Below are positions 31,189 to 42,962 of a stretch of DNA of 64,000 nucleotides, one piece after another. This DNA comes from Amia ocellicauda (taxonomy: Eukaryota; Chordata; Actinopteri; Amiiformes; Amiidae): contig NW_027102661.1 in NCBI RefSeq assembly GCF_036373705.1, positions 682,001 through 746,000 of the forward strand, written 5' to 3'. Both the position numbers and the translations under genes were made by a program. The notes beneath the pieces were generated by a model, which was not told the origin of the DNA, made no database searches, and was given only the letters and a program-made list of their open reading frames with translations. How positions within the stretch are numbered: position 1 is the stretch's first letter; every line of letters starts with the position of its first letter.

Positions 31189-33230
31189 TTAAATACGGTA
31201 CAATTCGTTAGTAAGGGTATTAATAAGGGTGTTTTGGCTCTCTATCACCAGGTTTTGCCCCACTAACACAAGTCTTTGATTTTGTAACAAAGTATGTAGC
31301 AACTCATGCCGACCTTCAGGAAGTAGCTCCGGGGGCTGGTGGCCTGGCTCAGCTTCAAAGGATGGTCGCTCCGGTAAATCTCGGTCGAAGGAGGCAGGGA
31401 GCGAGCGTATACTCATGGACGGAGACCAAGAAGGCCATTGCGGTGACACCCTGGCCAAGCGCGGGGTACTGTTCCGCGTTTCTGTAGCCATGAAACGGGT
31501 CTGGGGGGACGATGTTGAAACCAGGCCGTCGTTGGGTGGTGTGTCAGCCCTGACTGACGGCGACCCATGAGGTTGTTGGATGCCTGTATTTGTTCCGCCC
31601 GACAATGCGGCGGGCTGAATCTGGGGTGTTGAATTACCCCCAGAAGGCTGTGGCCTGAGTAGATGTTGGGGGGTCTCCAAGACCACCGTGGGGGATCCTC
31701 TCGGTGATCTCACCGGGGAAGATGTTTGATCCCACTTAGACGGGGTAATTGTTCTCAATAGCTCATCCACAGAATGACTATCCCAAGAGTCTTGGGAAGA
31801 ATAAAAATATACATTACATTTACATCTTTAAACGGCGACAGAAATCAAACTTAAAACAACATGTCCAGGACATTCAAAACCTTTAGCTTTTTTAGACCTT
31901 TGAAAATAGCCTTAGACATTCACTACAACGCAATATTATTTACAGACAATATATTTATTAGGACTTGATAATAAATGTAAAACAGAGAAGCCGCTGTAAA
32001 TAAACTGTTTCTTAAATGTTTCTTTAAAAACTGTAATATTGTTAATAAAACACACACACACACAACAACATTTCATTTTTAAACGAACCTTCCAAGTGTA
32101 AACGATTCCTGATCCCGGGACTTCCTGTTTCACAAACGTTTTCACGATCTGTTTAAATATTAAATACAATGAACACCTTCAAGCCTTTTCCTACAACCAC
32201 TTTAAAACAGAAGTATAATAGCGGGAGATAAGTCAAACAACTTACTAAACCCTTTCGGACGGCTTTACTTCCTAACCAGACGGTACGGCAATCGGTCATT
32301 TCTAAACACGATCCCCAGAAACAAGCCTAGACCTGTCCGGACTTCTAAAGATCTTTCCCAGAACCCCCCGCCCTACAGGAAACGGTCACCCATCGCTTAA
32401 ATATTAGCCCTCAACGGGCAAACAAAGCCCTTTTAAAAACATTAAAGTTTGAAAGATCTTACTTACCTCCACAGAATAATCGTTTCTTATTTTTTTCGGC
32501 TGGTTTAGCTTTTTGCACCGCTGTGAAGGTAAGAGACATGTTTAACCTTTAACCACACCGCTTTATAAAAAGCTTTAACCTCTTACAGGCTGCAGACATA
32601 TACTCACAGCTATCAGATACCGGGGCTGACGGCCTTTCAGATTCTTGAAAGGTTACGGTTCTCGAAGGTAAAACGAAACAAGCCCTCGATGTGGAAGGCC
32701 TTTCGTTGTCTCGAACCACGTTTCTTAATACTGTTAGACAGGATAATTTTTTAAAATTAACAAAACTGGACTCAAACATCTTACAGAAACGTTATACAAA
32801 CAAACAGGGATTTAGTTCTTACCCGGTCGGCAGACAGTCTGTCTAGGGACAACCACTTCTCTTGGTCGATCCTCGGAGACATTAATCACAGGCCTTTCGA
32901 TAGTTTCTGTGTAATTAAAGAGACCGGCATTAATATATATTAAAACGTTTTCATAACTCTAATGAGCCGCTTCAAAACCACACACACCCATACATAAGAA
33001 CCCATGAGCGCAAACACAAAAATCTTACCGTCGTTGTTCCAGATGATCTCCTCAGCGTTGGGAATTAACTCCTGTTGACTGGCTGAAAAATAATTTTACA
33101 GAACTTAAAACAGATGTTATAGCCTTATTTACAATACATGCACACAACACGCTCTGAGTCAATGAAAATAATCTGAAGACTTGCCTAAAAACTCATTTAA
33201 ATCGAAGTCGCTGATGTTGTTTCCGGACAT
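31189..33230 (-). CDS. Six-exon right-arm gene (E2)
   Basis: Exons at 33185-33230, 33029-33082, 32823-32906, 32608-32730, 32467-32520 and 31189-31790. Splice sites and phases match E1. A few amino-acid differences occur in the Pro/Ser-rich exon. TATA box at 33403-33409 (minus). Confidence 0.66.
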
Positions 33231-33402
33231 TGTTGATCTTTAGTCTTAAATCGAAAGGTCAGTAAGAGTCTGTCGAGCTGAAGACCAGACCTTCATACTT
33301 ATACTGATGGCCACATGCCGGATCTGCGTGTAAGGCATTGTTCTGGTCTGGCCTTTGTGCATCAAGACCTATAGTCAACAAACCACTAAGAATATTTCAG
33401 GC

Positions 33403-33409
33403 CTTTATA
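33403..33409 (-). promoter_or_regulatory. TATA box of the six-exon gene (E2)
   Basis: TATAAAG on the minus strand, same distance from the ATG as in E0 and E1. Confidence 0.5.
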
Positions 33410-34346
33410 AGCGCTAAAAAACAACCTGAGCCAAGAAAATAACTATAAAGATCTAAAATAACTAGCGCTTTTACAGTGATTTTTTTTTTTTTTTTTAATA
33501 GCGATGCTTTGTTTGGTATTAAACAAGTCACAAACTACTCAGACCAGCGTTTATACCCGCAAAAGAGATATTTGGGTTTATTTTACAAAGCTTATAAATT
33601 ATATAGGTTAAAAGTATTCTGAATGTTTTGATACCACATGCCATACGTACTGTTGTCTGAGCCCACTCCCGCCGCCCATGGTGTGAGTGATATAGCCTTG
33701 AGTGTTGTGATCTATTTAGCATTGAGTGATCAGTTGTTTTTATTTTTTAAACGATTCCTTATCATCAGGGATTGAGACTGCTAAAATACCTTAAAAGCAT
33801 ATCCTTATCTTAAGTCTAACTCTTATGAGCTTTAAGACCCTAGAATGTATTTAAGTAAAACGACTGAACACATTATGTGAGAGATAAAATATAACCACAG
33901 CTTTTTTTTTTTTTTTTTACAAAAACAATTAACCTATACACACAAACACCCACACACACACCCTCTTTTTTAATTTTATTTTTAATTAAATTTGAGGGGA
34001 GAGACAGAGCCAGATACAGTGTGGATAACATAAGTACCCTATGCAAAACAGGCATTGTTAGGACCTGGGATCATAACAGACAACAGAACTTGTTGATCTT
34101 ATAAAATGATTGGGCGAGAGAGAGAGAGAGACAGACAGAGACAGTGTGAATATGATAAACGCACTATTCAAAACTGGCATTGTTAAGACCTGGGACCATT
34201 ACAGACAACAGAACTTGTTGATCTTATAACGGTTTAGATTTACTAAACCATTACATGTATATTTAAAAAAGACCCCCAAACACTACAGGAAGAGCCGACC
34301 CATTCACACTCTACAGTTGACCAACAAGAACAACAAGAACAACAGG
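33410..34346. other. Noncoding right arm of E2
   Basis: As in E0, with about half a dozen substitutions; tandem duplication at 34001-34229. No gene seen. Confidence 0.6.
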
Positions 34347-34531
34347 TTATGGGCGGCCTTGTTGTTCAGGGTTTTATGGGTGTACACTTTCTGACGGATA
34401 TGACGTAGGAATAATTAAGGAAATAACTCTACCTAAAATCACGCCCCCCAATTATGACGTAGGAATATTAATAAGCTTAGGGCATACGTCATAACAAAAT
34501 AGGCCGCGCCCATAAAACCCTACTATCTACT
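34347..34531 (-). repeat. Right terminal inverted repeat, E2
   Basis: Same as 1607-1791; cataag follows at 34532-34537. Confidence 0.85.
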
Positions 34532-34754
34532 CATAAGAGTAACAGCAATGTCGCCGATCCTGCTACGGTCGTATTGTAACAGCAACAACATGTATCGATT
34601 TTAAAACTGTCAGTTCCAGCGCCTCGCAAAGCTACCCTTCTGTGATCGTTTGTTCTCAAGGTCAGGATTTCTTGACACTCCGAGGAAGAGAAAACGATGG
34701 CCGGCCGCGTTACAGGGACAGATAACAAAGCACTAGCACGCGTGCACCGCGGGT

Positions 34755-34827
34755 TGTTTCCGCCCGGTTTCGAACCAGGGACCTTTCGCGTGTGAGGCGA
34801 ACGTGATAGCCACTACACTACGGAAAC
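34755..34827 (-). tRNA. tRNA-Val (CAC)
   Basis: 73 nt, same sequence as 2015-2087; flanks differ slightly. Confidence 0.92.
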
Positions 34828-35724
34828 CGACGTGTCGTGGTGTTTTGAATGGCTCCCATCGAAGCCGGCTGGTAAAACGCGCACAGGCGTTTCCCGTGGG
34901 CCAGCCTGTGAGATAAAGGTTTCTATTTTCACTGACCTATTTTGCATTGCTCAAGGACACATCAGGACACTTTGGAAACTCTTTCAAAGGAAGAACGCCC
35001 TGAGCTATGACAAGACTTACACTTACCCCAACAAGGTGATGCTCACTGGCTTGTTCAAACAGCTGCTGCTCGTCTTGTGCCACCATCAGACAATCACAGA
35101 GCTATTGTGCCTTCTACACCTTACGGTAGCTTTACTTTAACAATAATAATGACGGCGACCTCGACGACAAAAAGAAAAACAAGAACAACAACAACAACAA
35201 CAAGAACAATAACATCATTATCAGATTTTAATTAAAAGTGGCTACACCAGCGTTTACAATTTCAACCTGTCGACGGACGGACGCTCTGAGTGCACCGATT
35301 TCGGGATACTTCGGAAACTCTTTCAAAGGCAGGACGCCCTGCGATCAGACAGTGCGTGCACTTAGCCCAACAAGGTGATGCTGAATGGCTTGTTCAAACG
35401 GCTGGTGGTCTTCCTTCACCACCAGACTATCAGAGCTATTGTGCCTTCTACACCTTACGGTAGCAACAAATCTAACTACTGCTTTACTTTAACAATAATA
35501 ATGACGGCGACCACGATGACAACAAGAACAACAACAAGAACAACAACAACAACATCATCAGATTTTAATTAAAAGTGGCTACACCAGTGTTTACAATTTC
35601 AAACTGTCTACAGACGGACGCTCTGAGTGCACCGATTTCGGGCACTCCAATGAAGAAAAGCCACCCACCGCCTCCGGGGAACCACGAGGGCAAGCAGGAC
35701 GAAAACGGCCAACCCACAGCAGGC

Positions 35725-35797
35725 TGTTTCCGCCCGGTTTCGAACCGGGGACCTTTCGCGCGTTAGGCGAACGTGATAACCGCTACACTACGGAAAC
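35725..35797 (-). tRNA. tRNA-Val (AAC)
   Basis: Anticodon loop CTAACGC, with G at position 37 where the other AAC copies have A. All stems pair and the B box is intact. Confidence 0.88.
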
Positions 35798-36107
35798 TGA
35801 CAACGCGGCGTCTTGCTTCAAACGGTTATCGTTGAAGCCTGCTGGTAAAACGGGCTCAGGAATTTCAGGTCGGCTAGACTGTGAGATGGCGTCTGAAGTG
35901 CCGCGAAAGGATGCCATTTTCACAGACCTGTTTGGCATTGCTAAAGGGCACATCAGGACACTTCGGAAACTCTTTCAAAGGCAGGACGCCCTGCGCTCTG
36001 ACAGTGCCTGCACTTAGCCCAACAAGGTGATGCTGAATGGCTTGTTCAAACGGCTGGTGGTCTTCCGTCACCACCAGACTATCAGAGCTATACTGCGCCT
36101 TCAACTA

Positions 36108-36113
36108 CATAAG
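36108..36113. other. Unoccupied insertion site in S3
   Basis: CTACATAAGAGTAACAGC without an element, matching the junction halves around E3. Confidence 0.75.
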
Positions 36114-36338
36114 AGTAACAGCAATGTCGCCGATCCTGCTACGGTCGTATTGTAACAGTAACAACATGTATCGATTTTAAAAGTGTCAGTTCCAGCGCCT
36201 CGCAAAGCTACCCTTCTGCGATCGATTGTTCTCAAGGTCAGGATTTCTTGCCACTCCGAGGAAGAGAAAACGACGGCCGGCCTTGGGGCATGGAGATGAG
36301 GACGGGTAACACGGTACTGGCACGCGTGCACCGCGGGT

Positions 36339-36411
36339 TGTTTCCGCCCGGTTTCGAACCGGGGACCTTTCGCGTGTGAGGCGAACGTGATAGCCACTAC
36401 ACTACGGAAAC
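36339..36411 (-). tRNA. tRNA-Val (CAC)
   Basis: Full cloverleaf with perfectly paired T stem CCCGG/CCGGG and loop CTCACAC. Confidence 0.92.
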
Positions 36412-37063
36412 CAACCCGTCCTGGCGTTTCGAATGGCTTCCATCGAAGCAGGCTGGTAAAACGCGCACAGGCGTTTCCCGTGGGCCAGCCTGTGAGATAA
36501 TGGTTTCTATTTTCACTGACCTATTTTGCATTGCTCAAAGGCACATCAGGACACTTTGGAAACTCTTTCAAAGCAAGAACGCCCTGAGCTATGACAAGAC
36601 TTACACTTACCCCAACAAGGTGATGCTCAATGGCTTGTTCAAACAGCTGCTGCTCGTCTTGTGCCACCATCAGACAATCACAGAGCTATTGTGCCTTCTA
36701 CACCTTACGGTAGCAACAAATCTATCTACTGCTTTACTTTAACAATAATAATGACAGCGACCACGACGACAACAAGAACAACAAGAACAACAGCATGAAC
36801 AGCATCATCATCATCATCATCATCAGATTTTAATTAAAAGTGGCTACACCCGCGTTTACAATTTCAACCTGTCGACGGACGGACGCTCTGAGTGCACCGA
36901 TTTCGGGACACTTAGGAAACTCTTTCAAAGGCAGGTCGCCCTGCGCTCTGACAGTGCCTGCACTTAGCCCAACAAGGTGATGCTGAATGGCTTGTTCAAA
37001 CGGCTGGTGGTCTTCCGTCACCACCAGACTATCAGAGCTATACTGCGCCTTCAACTACATAAG

Positions 37064-37248
37064 AGTAGATAGTAGGGTTTTTTGGGCGCGGCCTATTTTG
37101 TTATGATGTATGCCCTAAGCTTATTAATATTCCTACGTCGTAATTGGGGGGCGTGATTTTAGGTAGAGTTATTTCCTTAATTATTCCTACGTCATATCCG
37201 TCAGAAAGTGTACACCCATAAAACCCTGAACAACAAGGCCACCCATAA
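37064..37248 (+). repeat. Left terminal inverted repeat, E3
   Basis: 185 bp, inverse of 52943-53127. Contains CCTACGTC-type sites near 37130 and 37188. The left promoter starts where it ends. Confidence 0.88.
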
Positions 37249-37292
37249 ATACCCCCACCCCTCTGAAGGCAATGCCCCGAAACTCTCCTCTC

Positions 37293-37300
37293 TATTTAAG
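37293..37300 (+). promoter_or_regulatory. TATA-like box of gene A (E3)
   Basis: TATTTAAG, 67 bases upstream of the gene A ATG at 37367, preceded by a C-rich tract (CCCCCACCCC). It recurs at 55386-55393 in E4. It is the likely promoter of the left-end transcript. Confidence 0.45.
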
Positions 37301-37366
37301 AACCCGCGCTGCTTTTAGGCAATACCTCTTTAATTCTCAGCATCAGAAACATCCCGCTTCTTCAAC

Positions 37367-37899
37367 ATGTCCAGCGACATCAACATGAAACCCCGCAAGA
37401 AACAATCCCGGGCAAGGGTTCCTGTACTCACCAATTTAAAGATTGAACGCTCCTGGGTGTTGTTCTGGGGGGCTCGACGGGGTTACCGCTTTAAAAGGGA
37501 TCCCAGCTATGTTGGAGTGGAGCTTTTTGCTTTGGGAGAGAAGGAGGGTACGTTGGAATCTTTTGAGACGGTAATTGAATACTCTTATGAGGACTGGTTG
37601 AAGGTGATGGCCTGGAGAGATCTGGGGCTTGTGGATAAGACTCTAGAAGGCTTGCAAGAGGGTCCAAGAGAATGCAAAATGGAGTCTCCGACTCAGGGTT
37701 TTGAAAGGTGGTGAATGGGAAAGCTTGCAGAACTATGGTAGAGTGGTGAAGAGTCTATCTCTAACTACAGATCGTAAGGTTTTGTTTAGCAGTACCCTGA
37801 TTACAAACCCTATTGAAGGGGGTGTGGAGGATCCAGAAAAACAGGTTACTGAAATTATGTTTGACGCCGTCTGACGGCTCAGGGGCTACTCTCTTCTAA
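37367..37899 (+). pseudogene. Gene A (E3, broken)
   Basis: Starts MSSDINMKPRKKQSRARVPV as in E4; the rest of the region aligns with gene A up to its acidic, Gly/Ser-rich end. About two breaks. Confidence 0.6.
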
Positions 37900-37977
37900 G
37901 AGGGCGGTGTGTCGTGACGTAGTGAAGAGATAGGATAAAAGGCGCAACAATTCATTCATGGTTTAAAATTAAAGAGA

Positions 37978-38826
37978 ATGTCTTACCCGAAAGCTGCGGA
38001 CGTCGACAGGCTCTACAGGCCTCATCAAACCCGGGATCACCCCTGGTTCTATTCCCCAGATTTTGTATATACTCCGGAACCCTCTGACTGCGGTTACCCT
38101 CCAAGACCTCAGACCCCGGTCCCTCAGGACGAAACAACATGCGGTGCGATAGATGTCCAAATGAGTCTCGGGGATCCCCAGCCTCTGGAGCTCATGGAGG
38201 GCCTCGATTTTGCCGAACTGTCTACCGTCTGTGCGTCTCAGGAGGGGGTCAGTCCAATGGATGTAGAAACACCCCACAAACCACCAGGCGACCCAATGAG
38301 CATCGGACTGTCCCGGGGGCGTGATGAATACGCAGGATTTATGCCCGGGGTATGTGACCAAGTAAGCAGAGTAGTTAAAAGCACCCTGGTGTATATTCTG
38401 AGTGCTCTCATCGACCGAGCTCTGAAAGAAGTCTGTCGGGGGTGTGAAGTGAATCACCCCAGTCAGTTGAGACACAGTTGTTTGTTTGAACCAGACCGTT
38501 ACTATTTCCTGTTCTATTTCAACGTGTTTTACAGAAGACTCAACAAACCGTGGCTGAAACCGGCACTAATCAAGGCGCTGTCTTACTCCCACATACATGT
38601 CACTGCGGGACAAGTCCAGAAAATCATAGATGAGATTTTGCTGGAGCTGAAAAAGGAGCCGTTTATAATAGAGAAACTTGGGCAGCTGCTCAATGACCTG
38701 GATGAGCCGAGTAGAAAAACCGCTGGCAAGCTAAAAGCTTATTTCTTCCGTAAAGAAGTTAAAGCTGGGGGCAGCGACGAAGAATTCGACATCTACGCCA
38801 CTGATTCAGACTCTGACCTGAACTAA
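37978..38826 (+). CDS. Gene B, Cys/His-cluster protein (E3)
   Basis: 282 residues, open. A handful of substitutions from E1, none in the C-x2-C-x4-HPSQ-x2-H-x-C cluster, which suggests that the cluster matters. Confidence 0.7.
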   Translation: MSYPKAADVDRLYRPHQTRDHPWFYSPDFVYTPEPSDCGYPPRPQTPVPQDETTCGAIDVQMSLGDPQPLELMEGLDFAELSTVCASQEGVSPMDVETPHKPPGDPMSIGLSRGRDEYAGFMPGVCDQVSRVVKSTLVYILSALIDRALKEVCRGCEVNHPSQLRHSCLFEPDRYYFLFYFNVFYRRLNKPWLKPALIKALSYSHIHVTAGQVQKIIDEILLELKKEPFIIEKLGQLLNDLDEPSRKTAGKLKAYFFRKEVKAGGSDEEFDIYATDSDSDLN

Positions 38827-38838
38827 GGGACTTTGAAC

Positions 38839-39236
38839 ATGGGGAATGTTCTGGACTGCTTCTGCAACTGGTTCTGTCATCAACAGCTAACCATGCAGCT
38901 AACCTGAGAGCGCTATTACACCATGTGCTTGACAGAAAAGTAGCCAACGCGAGCCTTTTCTCTACAGATTTAACCATCGATGAGGATCAACTTTCAAACC
39001 TGGAAAAGTTAATGGCTGCTGTAACAAAGACCGGAGGGTACGAACACTGGGATGAAGCGCTCAAGGGGGCCAAGAATGATATTAGGCCATTTCATCAACA
39101 TCTGTATGACCTTTTACTGAGCATGTTTAATACACCTCTGTTTACTTTTAAAATAGGTCATATTGTTGTTTTATTTACATATGTAACTGAGGTGTGTGCC
39201 TACAAGATAAAGAAACAGGTATATTTGTTGATATAG
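38839..39236 (+). pseudogene. Gene C, Bcl-2-like (E3, broken)
   Basis: BH1-like C-terminal part well preserved (FKIGHIVVLFTYVTEVCAYK). Broken towards its start. Confidence 0.5.
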
Positions 39237-39264
39237 ATCAAGTAACCAATCATCTGATTTCTTT

Positions 39265-40293
39265 TTGTCTGGACCGGGTTTTCAAAGAGGATTCGCTGAG
39301 GCCGGAGTGAAGGTTAATGATGTGGTTGTTTCAGAATGGTTACGGGAACAAGACGCCTATACCTTACATAAACCTCTCAGGATTAACTTTAAAAGAAACC
39401 GCGTATATGCAACTGACATAGACTCACAATGGCAAATGGATCTAGTCGATATGTCAAATTTATCAAAACATAACAATGGTCACAAATTGATGTTGATGTG
39501 TATCGATGTGTTATCAAAATATGCCTGGGCTCGCATTCTACATAATAAAACAGGTCGGGCGGTGACAAGGGCCTTTGAGGATATATTGTCCCAGGGTCGA
39601 TGTCCTAAAAATCTGCAGACTGATAAAGGAAAAGAGTTTCTCAACAGAGAATTTCAGAATCTACTGAAGAGACACAAAATACATCATTTCACCACCGGTA
39701 ATGAGCTTAAGGCATCGGTAGTGGAGAGGTTTAACCGCACCATAAAGACCAAAATCTGGAGATATTTTACAGCGGTCAACACGTTCAAGTATTTTGATAA
39801 AGTTCAGGATTTTATCGATGCTTACAACCAAGGGTATCACACCAGTATTAAAATGAAGCCTATAGATGTTGATCAAAGTAATTCTTTTAAGGTCTATATA
39901 GAATTATACGGACCGTTTATTAAGAAGGGAAAAACTACTTATAAGTTCAACATCGGTGATGTGGTTCGCGTTTCAAAGCTAAGGAGTACTTTTGCCAAAG
40001 GTTATGAACAAACATTTTCTGACGAATATTTTACAGTTACCGAACAGTTGGCTAGAGACCCCCCCGTGTACCGGTTAAAAGACTATGACGGGGAGGATAT
40101 AGAAGGAACGTTTTACGAAGCCGAGTTACAAAAAATGATTGTGGGTAAAGACAGTGTATACAGAGTTGAAAAGATATTAGCTGAAAAAACCCAGAACCGG
40201 AAAAAATATGTGTTGGTGAAATGGCTTGGATGGCCTGAAAAGTTCAATAGTTGGGTCCCGGAACAACAGGTTTGCGATATTCAATCCTTATAA
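39265..40293 (+). CDS. Integrase, DDE core and chromodomain in one frame (E3)
   Basis: 342 residues covering the catalytic core (QWQMDLVD, QTDKGKEF, VVERFNRT) and a complete C-terminal chromodomain (VYRVEKIL, YVLVKWLGWP, FNSWVPEQQV). This is the best view of the domain order in the window. The N-terminal end differs from the other copies. The AATAAA and TATA box that precede integrase elsewhere were not found here. Confidence 0.8.
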   Translation: MSGPGFQRGFAEAGVKVNDVVVSEWLREQDAYTLHKPLRINFKRNRVYATDIDSQWQMDLVDMSNLSKHNNGHKLMLMCIDVLSKYAWARILHNKTGRAVTRAFEDILSQGRCPKNLQTDKGKEFLNREFQNLLKRHKIHHFTTGNELKASVVERFNRTIKTKIWRYFTAVNTFKYFDKVQDFIDAYNQGYHTSIKMKPIDVDQSNSFKVYIELYGPFIKKGKTTYKFNIGDVVRVSKLRSTFAKGYEQTFSDEYFTVTEQLARDPPVYRLKDYDGEDIEGTFYEAELQKMIVGKDSVYRVEKILAEKTQNRKKYVLVKWLGWPEKFNSWVPEQQVCDIQSL

Positions 40294-40297
40294 CAAC

Positions 40298-41068
40298 ATG
40301 CCCGCGGGTGTGATGGGGGCATTACTTTCGGTACTCAAGATGGAATCAGGAGGCTTCTACGTGACTCTACCCAGTAACGCCTCTCTCGATATATACCCTA
40401 AAAATGAAATATCCAGTTACACGGTACAATTTGGAAAATCTATAGATCTAAGGGGGTCGTGGGAAGTGGGGTTGGCGGAAATACAGTATCCTTACACTTG
40501 GGCTGTTTTACAAGATAAGGATGCCACCTTCGCCATTTTTGATGATGTTAAAATCAATGGACATTCACGATACAAGGAGGTTATTATGACAATGTGGATA
40601 AAATATTAGATGAGATTCATAAACAGTTCTCAGAAGGCACCCCCAACATCAAGCTATATTACAACCCTATTAAAAACAGAGTGTACAAGGTGTCAAAACC
40701 AGGTATTAGCATTCAAACCAGCGGCCAACTGGGGCGTATATTAGGGTTCTATTCTGACACAGAGAGCAGGTTCTCAGAAGTGGTGGGGCGGCTTTTACAC
40801 TCTTTATGTGTATACGGATATCATAACCCACCAGAGGGTTGGGGATAGTTATGTCCCCCTTTTGAGAAATGTACTTATTAAAGGTAAAAGCAATGACATG
40901 GTCACAATTACTTATGACAAACCACACTACGTAGCAGTCTCAAAGATCCACTTTGACAACATCACGATCGAAGTAAAATCGGATCAGAATATCAACGTAC
41001 CCTTCCGCTTCGGTAAAGTTAATGTCAAACTACATTTTAGACCCCTGAAACAGTGTGTACATTATTAA
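40298..41068 (+). pseudogene. Penton (minor capsid) protein (E3, broken)
   Basis: Start ATG four bases after integrase. Conserved segments as in E1; about two breaks. Confidence 0.78.
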
Positions 41069-41069
41069 A

Positions 41070-41559
41070 ATGGCTACCTCGAGGGGTTATGTAGATCCTA
41101 GCGCCTATGTGGATTATTACAAGATGCAAGCCGGGAACGGCTTGCCCGGTATTGTAGGAGCCCCCACAATGTATGGCGCCGGTCTAGGAGGACTCTTTCG
41201 TGGTCTCTTTAGAATGGCCGTACCCCTGCTTAAGAGAGGCTTTGCTATAGCCAGACCCCACTTGAAATCAGCGGCTAAAAATATTGTTAGTGACGTGTTC
41301 ACCAATGTTATGAACCGGGCAGCTAGCCATGAGCATCAGGAGGGTTCGGGTCTCATGGTAATGGCGAGGAGGGGGGTAAAAGAAGAAACAGCATGTGTCC
41401 ACCAGGGGGCGACGAAGATCCGTGGCTAACAAAAAACGAAGAATCTCTCATTCTCCAACATATCGTGGATACACTCGGAGAAGGAAGCAGCACAAGAAAA
41501 AACCTGCAAAAAGAAAGTCTCAAAGAAAGAAAAATAGAGCCTCAGGATACATCTTTTAA
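41070..41559 (+). pseudogene. pX-like basic core protein (E3, broken)
   Basis: Full N-terminus visible (MATSRGYVDPSAYVDYYKMQ), followed by the amphipathic segment; the basic tail is recognisable but not in the same frame throughout. Confidence 0.62.
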
Positions 41560-41561
41560 AC

Positions 41562-42962
41562 ATGTCTTTTGTCCACAGTCTATCGGAAGAATGCGTCAAA
41601 TCAGAACTGGATCTGTTTACAGTTCCATACACTCAAACGAGTATAGATAAGATCATATATGTAGAGATTCCCCCTCTTTCTGCAATTTCAGACACGGCCC
41701 CTCTGGAGTTTTTTATAGCTGGCAATGGCGAGGATTATATTGATTTGAATAACACATTTATTTTAATGAACTGTAAAGTGACTGATGAGGATGGCGATGC
41801 AATCGAGAAGACGGCCAACGCTGGGGTCATCAATTACCCGGTGGCCACCATGTTTTCACAGGTGGATGTGACCCTGGGAGATCGGCTCATTAGTCAATGC
41901 AGCAATACTTACCCCTATAGAGCCATGATGGAGTGTATCCTTAATTATAGTGAGGAGACCCTAAGCAAACAGTTCAGCCCCGGCCTTTTCTTCAAAGACA
42001 TCCCGGTAGCTATGGACGATAAGGATCCAGAGGGACTCAATAAGGGTTTGCAAAAAAGAACGGCCTCTTCAACAGAAGGGAGGACCTTTGAGCTAATGGG
42101 GCATATCCATGCAGACATATTTTTCCAAGAAAAACTCATGCTCAACGGGGTAGACATTAAAATTAAAATGATCCGTAGTAAAAGAGCTTTTTGTCTGATG
42201 ACCCCTGATACGGAAAAATATAAACTGACCATATTATCGGCCTCGCTGTTTGTGAAAAAAGTGTCCGTCTTCCCGGCGGTTAAACTAGGACACGCGCAGG
42301 CGTTAATGACGGAAAACGCCGAGTACCCGATCGAAAGAGTCTATATGAAAGTCCACAGTATCCCCTCAGGGACACGGGTGATGAACCAGGAAAATCTGTT
42401 TCTAGGACAGCTCCCAAAACAGGTTATTATAGGTCTCGTGGATAATGATGCATTTACCGGGGTTTACAACAAGAACCCCTTTAACTTTAAACATTATAAC
42501 CCGGAATTTATTGCGTTGTACGTCGATGGTGTGCAGGTTCCATCCAGACCTTTTCAACCTGACTTTGAAAACGGCAATGCGGTTCGTGAATATTACAGTC
42601 TAGTACTGGCTACGGGTCGCCATCTCAAGGATCAAACTCTGCTGATCGATCGCCGGGAATACTGCAGCGGTTACACCCTGTACGGTTTCAACCTGACCCC
42701 TGACGAAGAGTGTGGACAACATTTTTCACTGATGAAGACGGGCAATATGCGTTTGGAGATGCGTTTCAAGCAGCCTCTACCACGCACTGTAAATATGGTC
42801 GTGTATGCTGTGTTTGACAACATTATTGAGGTGAATCAGAGGAGAAACGTTCTGTATGATTATTATAAAAATGAACACCAGAGAGCTCAACCACATCATG
42901 AATGCCCTGGCCAGCTCACGGAAACTGTTTCAAGGAGTCTACGCCTGCGATCAGCTGCCTAA
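41562..42962 (+). CDS. Hexon-like major capsid protein (E3)
   Basis: Open over the whole major capsid protein, with all segments listed for E1 and scattered substitutions. Its end differs from E1 and E4 and runs across the start of the protease gene in another frame. Confidence 0.83.
   Translation: MSFVHSLSEECVKSELDLFTVPYTQTSIDKIIYVEIPPLSAISDTAPLEFFIAGNGEDYIDLNNTFILMNCKVTDEDGDAIEKTANAGVINYPVATMFSQVDVTLGDRLISQCSNTYPYRAMMECILNYSEETLSKQFSPGLFFKDIPVAMDDKDPEGLNKGLQKRTASSTEGRTFELMGHIHADIFFQEKLMLNGVDIKIKMIRSKRAFCLMTPDTEKYKLTILSASLFVKKVSVFPAVKLGHAQALMTENAEYPIERVYMKVHSIPSGTRVMNQENLFLGQLPKQVIIGLVDNDAFTGVYNKNPFNFKHYNPEFIALYVDGVQVPSRPFQPDFENGNAVREYYSLVLATGRHLKDQTLLIDRREYCSGYTLYGFNLTPDEECGQHFSLMKTGNMRLEMRFKQPLPRTVNMVVYAVFDNIIEVNQRRNVLYDYYKNEHQRAQPHHECPGQLTETVSRSLRLRSAA

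Larger units (their letters stand above)
22431..34531. mobile_element. Polinton/Maverick copy E2, broken and short
   Basis: About 12.1 kb against 16.1 kb for E3. Parts present: gene A (partial), gene B, gene C, integrase, penton, pX-like, the first part of hexon, most of PolB, the six-exon gene and the right terminal repeat. Protease, genes D-F and ATPase are not present. Broken, roughly nine or ten breaks, most of them shared with E1. It has the same left end as E1, and cataag follows at 34532-34537. Confidence 0.85.
34532..37063. other. Host spacer S3: tRNA-Val repeat array
   Basis: Starts like S1 and S2 but differs from about 35.5 kb on, with gene order CAC, AAC, CAC. Microsatellites lie near 35150-35225, 35510-35560 and 36750-36825. 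An unoccupied insertion site is at 36108-36113. The right edge carries the left-hand cataag (37058-37063) of copy E3, so here the whole left junction can be read. Confidence 0.8.
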
